Part shown: piece after piece, positions 51,461 to 60,626 of the stretch | Numbering within the stretch: the first letter of the stretch is position 1 | Layout: every line of letters begins with the position of its first letter | From: Chromatocurvus sp964613795 | GTDB taxonomy: Bacteria > Pseudomonadota > Gammaproteobacteria > Pseudomonadales > Halieaceae | Assembly (NCBI GenBank): GCA_964613795.1 | Contig: CAZTJR010000014.1 | Location: 10,090-74,089, forward strand | Length of the DNA: 64,000 nucleotides | Direction: 5' to 3' | The notes under the pieces: model-generated | Databases searched by the model: none | What the model was told of the DNA's origin: nothing | What the model saw: only the letters and a program-made list of their open reading frames with translations | Made by a program: the position numbers and the translations under genes

Positions 51461-54168
51461 TCCGCATTCTTCCCCGTATTGCCGGACTCGCCCATGGCAT
51501 ATCGCCGCTGCAGCCACTTTCCGAATTCCATAACCAGCAGCATGAGCACGCCGACCGCCAGCACCTGTGTGCCCTGAACCACGTTCAGGGCCCTGGCATC
51601 AAACCAGACGGCAAGCCACGGCAGATAGGTGAAGGCCAGCTGCAGTCCGGTAACGATCACCAGCGCCGTCCATACGGCAGTCGTACCCCTGACCCCGGTC
51701 AGGCTGAGAGAGGTGCCATAACTATAGCGCACGCTGAACAAATAAAAGATCTCCATGACCACGAGCGTATTGACCGCCATCGTGCGCCCTGTCGCCTCGT
51801 CCAAGCCCTGCCCCGTGGCCCACCAGAAAATCCCGAAAACACCACTGCAGAACATCAGGGAAACAAGACCGATGCGCAGCACGAGACCCGGCGAAAGAAT
51901 GGGGGCGCCTGGCGCACGTGGTGGCCTGGACAGCGTATCCGGTTCAGTGGGTTCGAATGCCAGCGCCATCGCCAACGCGACCGAACTCACCATGTTGACC
52001 CAGAGAATCTGTGCTGCCGTGATCGGCAGGGTCAGGCCCAGCAGAATAGCAAGCAGCAGGCTGAGCGACTCGCCCCCATTGACGGGTAACAGGAAGGCAA
52101 TGATCTTCTTGAGGTTGTCATACACCGTGCGCCCCGCCTCAACCGCGCCCACGATGGTGGAAAAATTGTCGTCAAGAAGCACCAGCTCCGAAGCCTCCTT
52201 GGCGGCCTCGCTTCCCGAGCGGCCCATGGCGATACCCGCATCGGCCCGCTTCAGCGCCGGCGCATCGTTGACGCCGTCGCCGGTCATGGCAACCACGTGC
52301 CCCAGCTGCTGCAGCGCCATGACGAGGCGCAGCTTGTGCTCCGGACTGGTACGCGCAAACACATCGGTGTCACGTGCGGCAGCGGCGAGCGCGTCATCGT
52401 CCAGGGCATCGATCTCGGCACCGGTCAAAACACGATCTGTGTGCCGCAGGCCGATCTGGCTGCCGATGGCTGCCGCTGTGCCTGCGTGATCACCGGTAAT
52501 CATCTTCACCGCAATACTCGCGCGATGACACGCTGCCACCGCCTTGCCGGCTTCCGGCCGCGGCGGATCAATGAGCCCGACCAGACCCTCGAAAATCAGT
52601 TCATCCTCCACGTCCTGCATCGCCAGAGCAGTCGTTCCGGCCTCGACGGTTCGGGATGCTAGCGCCAGCACGCGCTGACCGCGCGCAGCCAGAGCCTCCG
52701 ACTTGCAGTGCCAGTAGTCTCGATCAAATGGCAGAATACTGCCATCCAGACCCCGCATATGAGTGCAACGATCGAAGAGTGTTTCCGGCGCGCCCTTTAC
52801 ATGAACCTGAACGTGATGCTCGTGATCATGGTCCAGGGTCGCCATGAAGCGATGCCGTGTGTCAAAAGGAATGGAATCGCTGCGAGCCCACGCCTGCCTG
52901 GTGAAGTGCCTTGTCACGCCAACTTTGCCCGCGAACGCCAGCAGCGCACCCTCCATCGGGGCGCCCTCCACCGTCCAGGTATCATCGCGATTGTGCAGCG
53001 CCGCATCGTTGCACAGTGCCGCCACCAGAGCCAACGGCTGCAGAGCCTTTGATTGCACCCCTCCGGGAATCTGGATATCACCCTCAGGTCGGTAGCCTTC
53101 GCCCTCAACCGCGAACTCGGCATCTTCAACGCAGGCGCTGGCGACCATCATCTCGTTACGCGTGAGGGTGCCTGTCTTGTCACTGCAAATAACGGATACC
53201 GAACCGAGTGTTTCGATAGCGGGAAGCCGTCTGACGATCGCCCGCCGTCTCGCCATCGTCTGGACACCGATGGCGAGCGTCACGGTCAGAACGGCAGGCA
53301 AGCCCTCCGGAATGGCCGCCACGGACAGACCAACCACCGCGGTGAAGATGTCACCGAATGGCTGCCCCTGAACCAGGTAGCCGAACGCCAGTATCGCTAT
53401 GGCCAGACTCAGTATGAACACCGTCAGCCAGCGCGAGAAGATGGCCATCTGTCGCGTCAATGGGGTCGTCAGCGTTTCAACGCCTGCGATCATGGTGCTG
53501 ATGTGGCCGATCTCCGTAGCGGCGCCTGTCGCTACTACCACGCCGCGTGCAGCGCCCGTTGTAACCAGGGTGCCGCTGTAAACCATGCCGCTGCGATCAC
53601 CGAGCGGGGCGTCGGCAACAACGCTACCGACAGTCTTCTCAACCGGCACAGACTCGCCGGTCAGGATTGCCTCCTGAACCGACATGCCGCGACAGCTGTG
53701 CAGACGCATGTCTGCGGGCACCTTGTCCCCGGCGTCAAGTAGAACCATGTCGCCCGGCACCAGCTGGTCACCTGGCACCGTGGTGCGTTTACCATCGCGC
53801 AGTACCGCGGCTTTCGGCGCCAGCATATGGCGAATGGCATCCATCGCCCGTTCCGCCTTGCCCTCCTGAATCACACCGATGACGGCGTTGAGAACGACGA
53901 CGGCGAGAATCACCACTGTGTCCACCCAGTGCCCAAGCAACGCGGTGATTACCGCGGAGGCCAGCAGCACGTAGATCAGCAGATTGTGGAAATGCAGCAG
54001 AAACCGCACGATGAACCCGTGACGCGTGGGCTGGGGCAGACTGTTGGGGCCCGTTTCTGACAGTCGTCTTGTCGCCTCGTCGCTGGAGAGTCCCTCAGGG
54101 TCCGCCCCCAGGGCATCCATAATGGCGTCGATGTCTTCCGCGTGCCAGGACGCCTTCGTCTTCTCCAT
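51457..54168 (-). CDS. P-type cation ATPase, P2/PMCA-SERCA-like
   Basis: The 903-residue protein has the P2-ATPase order: N-terminal cation ATPase domain, actuator loop LTGESVPVEK, phosphorylation site DKTGTLT at Asp330, MTGDGVNDAPALK hinge, and ten membrane helices. M4 has VAAIPEGLP, as in Ca pumps. M5 keeps the Asn and Glu of the site (NGGES), but M6 reads NMVSSVA where SERCA has NLVTDG, so the key Asp (D800) is Ser. The ion is therefore uncertain: Ca, Na or another cation. GGAG precedes the ATG. It follows the binding-protein gene by 26 bp. Confidence 0.85.
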   Translation of the reverse strand: MEKTKASWHAEDIDAIMDALGADPEGLSSDEATRRLSETGPNSLPQPTRHGFIVRFLLHFHNLLIYVLLASAVITALLGHWVDTVVILAVVVLNAVIGVIQEGKAERAMDAIRHMLAPKAAVLRDGKRTTVPGDQLVPGDMVLLDAGDKVPADMRLHSCRGMSVQEAILTGESVPVEKTVGSVVADAPLGDRSGMVYSGTLVTTGAARGVVVATGAATEIGHISTMIAGVETLTTPLTRQMAIFSRWLTVFILSLAIAILAFGYLVQGQPFGDIFTAVVGLSVAAIPEGLPAVLTVTLAIGVQTMARRRAIVRRLPAIETLGSVSVICSDKTGTLTRNEMMVASACVEDAEFAVEGEGYRPEGDIQIPGGVQSKALQPLALVAALCNDAALHNRDDTWTVEGAPMEGALLAFAGKVGVTRHFTRQAWARSDSIPFDTRHRFMATLDHDHEHHVQVHVKGAPETLFDRCTHMRGLDGSILPFDRDYWHCKSEALAARGQRVLALASRTVEAGTTALAMQDVEDELIFEGLVGLIDPPRPEAGKAVAACHRASIAVKMITGDHAGTAAAIGSQIGLRHTDRVLTGAEIDALDDDALAAAARDTDVFARTSPEHKLRLVMALQQLGHVVAMTGDGVNDAPALKRADAGIAMGRSGSEAAKEASELVLLDDNFSTIVGAVEAGRTVYDNLKKIIAFLLPVNGGESLSLLLAILLGLTLPITAAQILWVNMVSSVALAMALAFEPTEPDTLSRPPRAPGAPILSPGLVLRIGLVSLMFCSGVFGIFWWATGQGLDEATGRTMAVNTLVVMEIFYLFSVRYSYGTSLSLTGVRGTTAVWTALVIVTGLQLAFTYLPWLAVWFDARALNVVQGTQVLAVGVLMLLVMEFGKWLQRRYAMGESGNTGKNAE

Positions 54169-54194
54169 TAACGTCTCCGTGGTCGGGCTCCCCG

Positions 54195-55301
54195 TCAGCG
54201 TGGCAGGTCCTTTGGCACCATGACGGACTGCTGCAGCCAGCGCTCAAAGCGGCGGCTGATGACATCCAGATTATCCGACCACCACTGTGCATTGAGCTCA
54301 ATCGCCGAGCGCAGGTGCTTTTCGGATGTTGGCAGTTCTTCGCGAAGCTCCGTATCCAGCAAGCGCATGGATGAGGCTCGGGTCGGGCCATAGGGTATGT
54401 AGGTCGCCTGGGCAGCAAGACTTTCGGTTGACGTTGCAAAGCGGACGAAGTCTTGCGCCAGATCGGTGCGCCGGCCGTGTCTGGGGATACCCCAGACATC
54501 GTAGAACCAGACCTGGCTGTCCCACAGAATACTCAGCGGCTCGCCACGGGCAACGGCGTCGTTGATACGACCGCTGTACACCGCTGTCATGGCAACCTTG
54601 CCGGTCTCAAGGAGACGGATGGCCTCCTCACCCGTCTCCCACCACTCAATAAAAGGCTTGATGCGGCTGAGTACGGCGAACGCCCGGTCGACTCCTTTTC
54701 GCGTGGAGAGCACATCGTAGATTTCTTCAAGAGGCACGCCATCCGCGGCCAGCGCCCACTCGAGGTTGCCCTGAGGCGTTCGGCGCAGCCCACGCTTGCC
54801 GGGAAAGGCGGAGAGGTCAAAAAAATCGGCAATACGCTCTGGCGCACTAGGAGTTGCCTCATGATTGTAGGCGACCACTGTGGAGCTGACCACATTACCG
54901 ACACCGCAGCGCGTGAGACTGGCGCTGATAAAATCGTCGCGTGCCGAAGTGCCGTCCGGGGCATCCGGCAGCAGGTCGGGATCAATGGTTTCCAGCAAGT
55001 CCTCGTCACAGGCGCGAATCGCATCTAACAGCTCGAGGTCCACAACGTCCCAGCCCACATTCCAGGAGCGCACCTGGCGCCGGATTTCGCTGATACCGCC
55101 ACTGTATTCAATGACGTTGACGCGGACATCCCTGGCTTCCTCGAAGGCGCGGATGAAGCCAAGTATCTGGCTTTTGACGTACGCCCCGTCCCAGGATACG
55201 ACGTTAAGCACAGCGGGCTCGGCCGAGGCCGGCACAGCGGGCAGCCAGAGTAGCGCTGTTACCGCAACGCAACGAATGAAAGATGCGATTATCCGCCTCA
55301 C
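54195..55301 (-). CDS. PotD-like polyamine/spermidine-type solute-binding protein
   Basis: The 368-residue protein has a signal peptide (about 1-28) and the PotD/PotF-type order: LNVVSWDGAYVKSQ, WDVVDLE, NLEWALAADG and a long C-terminal half. It binds a cationic solute in the periplasm. The GTG start overlaps the porin stop by 3 bp. The usual potABC partners are absent; the gene is in line with a BCCT carrier and a P-type ATPase. The ligand could be a polyamine or another cationic amine. Confidence 0.8.
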   Translation of the reverse strand: MRRIIASFIRCVAVTALLWLPAVPASAEPAVLNVVSWDGAYVKSQILGFIRAFEEARDVRVNVIEYSGGISEIRRQVRSWNVGWDVVDLELLDAIRACDEDLLETIDPDLLPDAPDGTSARDDFISASLTRCGVGNVVSSTVVAYNHEATPSAPERIADFFDLSAFPGKRGLRRTPQGNLEWALAADGVPLEEIYDVLSTRKGVDRAFAVLSRIKPFIEWWETGEEAIRLLETGKVAMTAVYSGRINDAVARGEPLSILWDSQVWFYDVWGIPRHGRRTDLAQDFVRFATSTESLAAQATYIPYGPTRASSMRLLDTELREELPTSEKHLRSAIELNAQWWSDNLDVISRRFERWLQQSVMVPKDLPR

Positions 55302-56662
55302 CAGTAGTAGCCAATATTCACGTTAAAGCGCCCGCGCCATTTATCTTCTCCACCAGCTCCCATAGAGCCACTGCCAAAAAACGCCATGTTTCTGGCCAAA
55401 ATGTAATCGACATAGGTAAATAGCGGCCCGCTTCCAATGGCGCATCCCAGGGTATTGATCTGCGAATCCACGCTGGCGTCAATGCCCTTGTAAAGTCGCG
55501 AGTAGTCATTATAACAAGTCAACTGGTCAATGAAGCTGGCCGGCGACTCGAAATTATAGGCAACATTCGCGACCAGGATATCCGCCTCGCTGGCAATATC
55601 GTATGTGCCGGCAAAGGCACCGACCCGCATGACATCGCTGCTCACGCCCACAGGGTTCGCGGGGCTGTACTCGTACCTCACGCCCTGCAGCTGCAGGTTC
55701 CAGCGACCGCATCGGCTGTCGAGGTGAACAGTCCCTGCCCAGTGCTCACCGCGACGGTCAGTAACATTGTTGTAGAGTTCGGAGACTTTGGCCGAACTGC
55801 CGACCTCTGTTTCACAGCCTGTTCCCGCGCCCAGCGTGTAGGCGAGTCGCGCATGAAACTGATTGGCCTCCTCGTTCTGCTGTTCACCGTCGCGCAGGAC
55901 ATCAACAGAGAAACGCCCCGGATCGGTAGCATCGTTGAGGGGCTCATTCTTGTAAAACGCCACCTGGGAAGACCAGGGGCCGTCCTCGCGCACGTACTTG
56001 ACGCCCATGTCGTAATGATCCGCAAGGCCCGTGTAAAAGGGCACCCCGAACCAGGCGTTGTGCGATGCATAGGGCAACAGACCGAAGGGCACCTGGCTGA
56101 TACCCACCTGTACCTGGCTCTCATCGGCGAACTCGTAGCCTAGCCACCCATAACGCAGCGTCTGCATGAAGCTATAGTGGCGATACTCTGCCGAGACAAT
56201 GATGTCGTTGATTTCACCGTCCACATTGAGACGGAAAATATCGAAACCGCTCTCGCCGCGCTTGCCGTCCGACGCATCCACGAAATCCCGGTGCACCAGG
56301 TTGTAGCGCAGCGCTCCACCCAGATCGATGCGCGCGGGACGCGGATCCTGCGCCGCGACAACACGCTCGCTGCCGGATACGGCGCTACCCAGGTCCTCTT
56401 CAATAACCCGGGCGGACGCGGATTCAACAGCACCCACCGCCGGCAATGACAGTGCGGTTCGTGTACCCACATCGCGCGGGGGCAGGCGCGACTCAAGCTC
56501 CTGCAGACGCTTCTCGAGTGCATCTATCCGTGCGAGCAATGCATCAACATCCTGCGTCTGCCCGTCGTCAGCGGTCGACAGGCGTGGGTGAGACAATAGA
56601 GAAGCCAGCATCAGCGTCAATATCAGCAGGCTTGGTCGTTGTTCCAGTCGCGACAGCTTCAT
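55298..56662 (-). CDS. coiled-coil porin, OprP/OprO-like outer-membrane channel
   Basis: The 454-residue protein has a signal peptide (about 1-30), a short coiled coil (DALLARIDALEKRLQELESR, near 38-58) that may bind peptidoglycan, and a beta-barrel of alternating strands ending in GYYW. It resembles phosphate-selective or general porins. ATG 56662 is chosen; one codon cluster upstream is also in frame. It lies between the BCCT carrier and the binding protein, so it probably lets their substrate through the outer membrane. Confidence 0.75.
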   Translation of the reverse strand: MKLSRLEQRPSLLILTLMLASLLSHPRLSTADDGQTQDVDALLARIDALEKRLQELESRLPPRDVGTRTALSLPAVGAVESASARVIEEDLGSAVSGSERVVAAQDPRPARIDLGGALRYNLVHRDFVDASDGKRGESGFDIFRLNVDGEINDIIVSAEYRHYSFMQTLRYGWLGYEFADESQVQVGISQVPFGLLPYASHNAWFGVPFYTGLADHYDMGVKYVREDGPWSSQVAFYKNEPLNDATDPGRFSVDVLRDGEQQNEEANQFHARLAYTLGAGTGCETEVGSSAKVSELYNNVTDRRGEHWAGTVHLDSRCGRWNLQLQGVRYEYSPANPVGVSSDVMRVGAFAGTYDIASEADILVANVAYNFESPASFIDQLTCYNDYSRLYKGIDASVDSQINTLGCAIGSGPLFTYVDYILARNMAFFGSGSMGAGGEDKWRGRFNVNIGYYW

Positions 56663-56677
56663 ATAAACCTGCCTCAC

Positions 56678-58735
56678 TCACTGTACCTGGGCGGGTATCG
56701 CTTCCGGCACCAGCATGTCATCGTGCTCAGCCATGTTCCAGGGCAGGTTTCCCGGGGAAATATGCAGGAAGTGCAGATGTTTTTCGAACTGATCAAGAAT
56801 ATCGGTAATGATGTCGTGCTGGTCAAAGCCGAAGATGTCATACGACTGCCCCCCGCGACGCAGGAAAACTTCGGCGCGACAGTAGGTATTCCCCTGCCCT
56901 TCGTCATGCACCATCTCCGGATATGCGTAATCGGGCAGGGCGTGCTCCAGGATTCGTATCTCGTAGGTGAAGTCCACCTGCCCCTCCTTGATCACCTCAA
57001 GGTAAATGCGCGCGTTCGCATCGTCTGTGTGCACCTCTGCAATCCAGCCCTGCTTGGTAAGTTCGCGCTGCACACGCTGCATCGCCTTACGCACCGTGGT
57101 CGCAGTAAACTCCTCAACCTCCGCACGATCGGGAAAGGTCACCAGGCCGAGCAGGCGTCGACGCCAAAGGCCATGCCCGGACGTTCCGGAAAACCGGCTC
57201 TGCACCTCCGTCTGCAGGCTGGTGTGATGGTGGCCCTCGATAACCAGAGCACGCCACATACCGAGTGCCGCCACCAGCATGATCAGCGAGAACGGCAGCG
57301 CGCTCGCAATGGTCATGGTCTGCAGTGCGCTCAGCCCACCCGCGAGCAGCAGTGCGGCGGCGACGGCACCCTCGGCAGACGCCCAGAAAACGCGCTGCCA
57401 GGCGGGCGTGTTGCTGACGCCGCCGGAGGCCAGCGAGTCGATCACCAGCGATCCGGAATCGGAGGAAGTGACGAAAAACGTCACGATCAGCAGCACCGTG
57501 ATAAAGGAAACAATGGATGACAGGGGCAGCAGCTCGTAAAGCTTGAACAGTGCCACCGCATGATCGGCCTGCACCTCGTCGACCAGGCTGCGGTAACCCT
57601 CATTCATGATCAGGCTGAGCGCCGTGTCGCCAAAAATTGAGAACCAAAGAAAGGTGAAAATGGAAGGCACCAGCATGACCCCTACCACAAACTGGCGGAT
57701 CGTCCTGCCGCGGCTGATCTTGGCGATGAACAGTCCGACAAAAGGGGCCCAGGCAATGGTCCAGCCAAAAATGAACAATGTCCAGTTGCCGATCCAGTCA
57801 CTGCGCGAATAGGCCTGCAGGTTGAAGGTGCGCTCGACAATGTTGTTGAGATAGCTGCCGGTATTCTGCAGAAAGCTTTCCAGTATGTGGATGCTCGGGC
57901 CAACGATGAAGACGAAAAGCATCAATGCCACCGCCAGGAACATGTTGACGATCGAGAGCCGCTTTACGCCCTTGTCGAGCCCGGCGACCACGGATAGAAC
58001 GGCAAGTCCTGTAATGAGCACGATGGCAATGATCTGCACGGTGACGCTGACGGGAATGGCCGGCCAGAGATAGTTGAGACCGGCGTTGATCTGAGCCACC
58101 GAGAGGCCGAGGGTGGTGGCAATACCGAACATGGTACCAAGGATGGCAAAGACATCGACCGTATGGCCTATCGGCCCGTGGATGCGTTCACCGATGAGGG
58201 GATACAGGGCTGATCGGATCGACAGCGGGAGGCCATGCCGAAATGCGAAATACGCCAGAACCAGGCCGACCAGGCCGTAGATCGCCCAGATATGAAACCC
58301 CCAGTGAAAGAACGCAATCTGCATGGCCTGCTTTGCCGCGTTGACGGTCTCGCCCGCGCCAGCAGGAGGTGAGGAATAATGCAGCACGGGCTCCGCAACC
58401 CCGAAAAACAGCAGCGCAATACCGTAGCCGGCAGAAAATAGCATGGCAAACCAGGCCGGGAAGCTGTACTGCGGATCCGCATGATCTGGCCCCAGCTTGA
58501 TGTGTCCCCAGCGCGTGAAGGCGACGCTGACAATGAACACCAGAAAAAACGCCACGCAGAGCATGTAGAACCAGCCGAAGGTACGGGTGATGTAGGCAAG
58601 TGTCGAACTGAAGACTTCGCCCGCCAACGCGGGATTACTAATAGTGCCGACCACCAGCAGCATGATAACCAGCACCGCGGGCACAAAAACGGGAATGAGA
58701 ATCGTGGATGTCTTCTCGCGACTGGCGTCGGTCAC
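56678..58735 (-). CDS. BCCT-family carrier with long C-terminal tail (BetT-like)
   Basis: The 685-residue protein has 12 membrane helices, the TM4 segment HWGFHIWAIYGLVGL and the TM8 signature FIFGWTIAWAPFVGLFIAKI, then RGRTIRQF. A C-terminal region of about 190 residues resembles the BetT regulatory tail. BCCT carriers import choline, betaine or DMSP with Na or H. Here TM8 has Phe-Ile-Phe-Gly where the family usually has several Trp, so the ligand may differ. The start is GTG 58735 with AAGGAG eight bases before it; the longer frame upstream is not supported. It leads a five-gene unit. Confidence 0.88.
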   Translation of the reverse strand: MTDASREKTSTILIPVFVPAVLVIMLLVVGTISNPALAGEVFSSTLAYITRTFGWFYMLCVAFFLVFIVSVAFTRWGHIKLGPDHADPQYSFPAWFAMLFSAGYGIALLFFGVAEPVLHYSSPPAGAGETVNAAKQAMQIAFFHWGFHIWAIYGLVGLVLAYFAFRHGLPLSIRSALYPLIGERIHGPIGHTVDVFAILGTMFGIATTLGLSVAQINAGLNYLWPAIPVSVTVQIIAIVLITGLAVLSVVAGLDKGVKRLSIVNMFLAVALMLFVFIVGPSIHILESFLQNTGSYLNNIVERTFNLQAYSRSDWIGNWTLFIFGWTIAWAPFVGLFIAKISRGRTIRQFVVGVMLVPSIFTFLWFSIFGDTALSLIMNEGYRSLVDEVQADHAVALFKLYELLPLSSIVSFITVLLIVTFFVTSSDSGSLVIDSLASGGVSNTPAWQRVFWASAEGAVAAALLLAGGLSALQTMTIASALPFSLIMLVAALGMWRALVIEGHHHTSLQTEVQSRFSGTSGHGLWRRRLLGLVTFPDRAEVEEFTATTVRKAMQRVQRELTKQGWIAEVHTDDANARIYLEVIKEGQVDFTYEIRILEHALPDYAYPEMVHDEGQGNTYCRAEVFLRRGGQSYDIFGFDQHDIITDILDQFEKHLHFLHISPGNLPWNMAEHDDMLVPEAIPAQVQ

Positions 58736-58865
58736 CGACGGTCTCCTTGTCTGGTGGTATGTACCGTGGCTATCATGTTGCCCTTGTGATGGGGGATAAT
58801 CAAACGCGCCCCGGACCGCACCCGCGCCCGTCAGCAGCCGGCCCCCAAGACACCCGAGGCGTGCC

Positions 58866-60626
58866 ATGAGACAACACTGCCTGCAGGCCCTGTGGATACT
58901 GACCGGCACTTTCCTTCTTTCTGCCCAGGGCACCGCTCAGCAGGCGCAAGCGCCGAACATCGTTCTCATTCTGGCCGACGACGTCGCACTGATGGATTTC
59001 GGCGCCTACGGCGGTGAAGCGAGCACGCCGTCGATTGATGCGCTCGCGGCCGATGGGCTGATGTTCACGCAGCATCACGCGACACCGATGTGCGCGCCGT
59101 CGCGGGCCATGCTGCTGACCGGCATGGACAACCACCTGACCGGAATGGCGACCATTCCCGAAGTGCTGCCGCCAGAACACAGAGGCCGGCCTGGATACGC
59201 CATGCATCTGGAAGACGGCGTAAAAACGCTGGCGGATTACCTGCGACCGCGGGGTTATCGGACACTGATGACCGGTAAATGGCACCTCGGACATGGACCG
59301 GGACAGCTTCCCGACAACCACGGATTCGATCGATCGTTCGTTCTCGATGCCTCCGGTGCCGACAACTGGGAGCAAAGACCCTACATTCCCTTCTATAGCG
59401 AGGCGCCCTGGTTCGAAGATGGCGAACCGGTCAGTCTGCCGGACAACTTCTATTCTTCGGAATTCCTCGTCGACCGCATGATCGATTACCTCGAGGAGCA
59501 CAGCGGGAGCGACAAACCGTTTTTTTCCTATCTGGCCTTCCAGGCCATACACATACCGGTGCAGGCGCCACGGGAGTTTTCCAACCGATACCGCGGAACC
59601 TACGATGCAGGCTGGGAGTCCATTCGCCAGGCACGCTGGGGGCGGGCGAAGTCTATTGGACTGATTCCCCATGGTGCGGCCCTGGCGCCCATGCATCCCC
59701 TGCTTGAGCCGTGGTCATCACTGGGCGACGAGCAGGCGCTGTACCGCCGTCGCATGGAGGTCAATGCCGGCATGCTTGAGGCCATGGACTACCACATCGG
59801 ACGTTTTGTGGCGCACCTGAAAGCCTCGGGGACGTTCGACAATACGCTGTTCATCGTGACATCCGACAACGGCCCGGAAGCGGCGAGTCCAACCGACTCC
59901 GCATTGATGCGGGCCTGGCTCGCGCTGGTGGGATACGATCTGGAAACGCTGGACACCCTGGGTGAGAAAGGAAGCTACAGTTTTATCGGACCGGCCTGGG
60001 CCAGCGCTGCGGCCAGCCCCAGCGACCTGTTCAAATTCTACAGCGGTCAGGGCGGCCTGCGCGTTCCGCTGATCCTGCGCGGTCCCGGCGTTCCGCGCGG
60101 CGAAATGCGCGATGCCTTTTCCGTGCTGTCGGACGTGGTGCCGACCGTCCTCGAGATCGTTGACAGCGACAGCAGCGAGGACATCACAAAGGGCCTGTCC
60201 GGGCGCAGCATGCTCCCGGTCATCCGTGGCGACAGCCAGCGTGTTTATCCGCACGATGCAGCGGTCGGTATTGAAACCGCCGGTAATGCCGCCCTGTTCC
60301 GCGGCGACTACAAGCTGGTGCGCAATCTGGCGCCCTTCGGTGACGGCGGATGGAAGCTCTATGATCGCGTGAACGACCCCGGCGAAACGCGCGACCTCAA
60401 GGCGCAGGAACCGGATCTCTTTGCCGCCATGCGCGACGACTATGCGCGCTACGCAGCACGTAACGGCGTACTGGAGATGCCGGAGGACTATCAGGCACTG
60501 GAGCAGCTCATGGCCAATTCCCTACCGCTGCTGGCGCGCAACTACTGGTGGGTACTGGCGCTCCCGGTGGCAGCACTGCTGATTCTCCTGCTGTTCCTGT
60601 GGACACGGACAGGGGCTCGCTCATGA
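58866..60626 (+). CDS. sulfatase with C-terminal membrane anchor
   Basis: The 586-residue protein has a signal peptide (about 1-24), NIVLILADDVALMDFG with metal Asp residues, the formylglycine motif CAPSRA at Cys76-Ala81 and GKWHLGH. It should hydrolyse a sulfate ester; Cys76 needs a formylglycine-generating enzyme. The last 30 residues hold a hydrophobic helix (WVLALPVAALLILLLFLW) and a short basic tail, so it is membrane-anchored and faces the periplasm. It is divergent from the BCCT gene across 130 bp, and its stop overlaps the hydrolase ATG. Confidence 0.88.
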   Translation: MRQHCLQALWILTGTFLLSAQGTAQQAQAPNIVLILADDVALMDFGAYGGEASTPSIDALAADGLMFTQHHATPMCAPSRAMLLTGMDNHLTGMATIPEVLPPEHRGRPGYAMHLEDGVKTLADYLRPRGYRTLMTGKWHLGHGPGQLPDNHGFDRSFVLDASGADNWEQRPYIPFYSEAPWFEDGEPVSLPDNFYSSEFLVDRMIDYLEEHSGSDKPFFSYLAFQAIHIPVQAPREFSNRYRGTYDAGWESIRQARWGRAKSIGLIPHGAALAPMHPLLEPWSSLGDEQALYRRRMEVNAGMLEAMDYHIGRFVAHLKASGTFDNTLFIVTSDNGPEAASPTDSALMRAWLALVGYDLETLDTLGEKGSYSFIGPAWASAAASPSDLFKFYSGQGGLRVPLILRGPGVPRGEMRDAFSVLSDVVPTVLEIVDSDSSEDITKGLSGRSMLPVIRGDSQRVYPHDAAVGIETAGNAALFRGDYKLVRNLAPFGDGGWKLYDRVNDPGETRDLKAQEPDLFAAMRDDYARYAARNGVLEMPEDYQALEQLMANSLPLLARNYWWVLALPVAALLILLLFLWTRTGARS

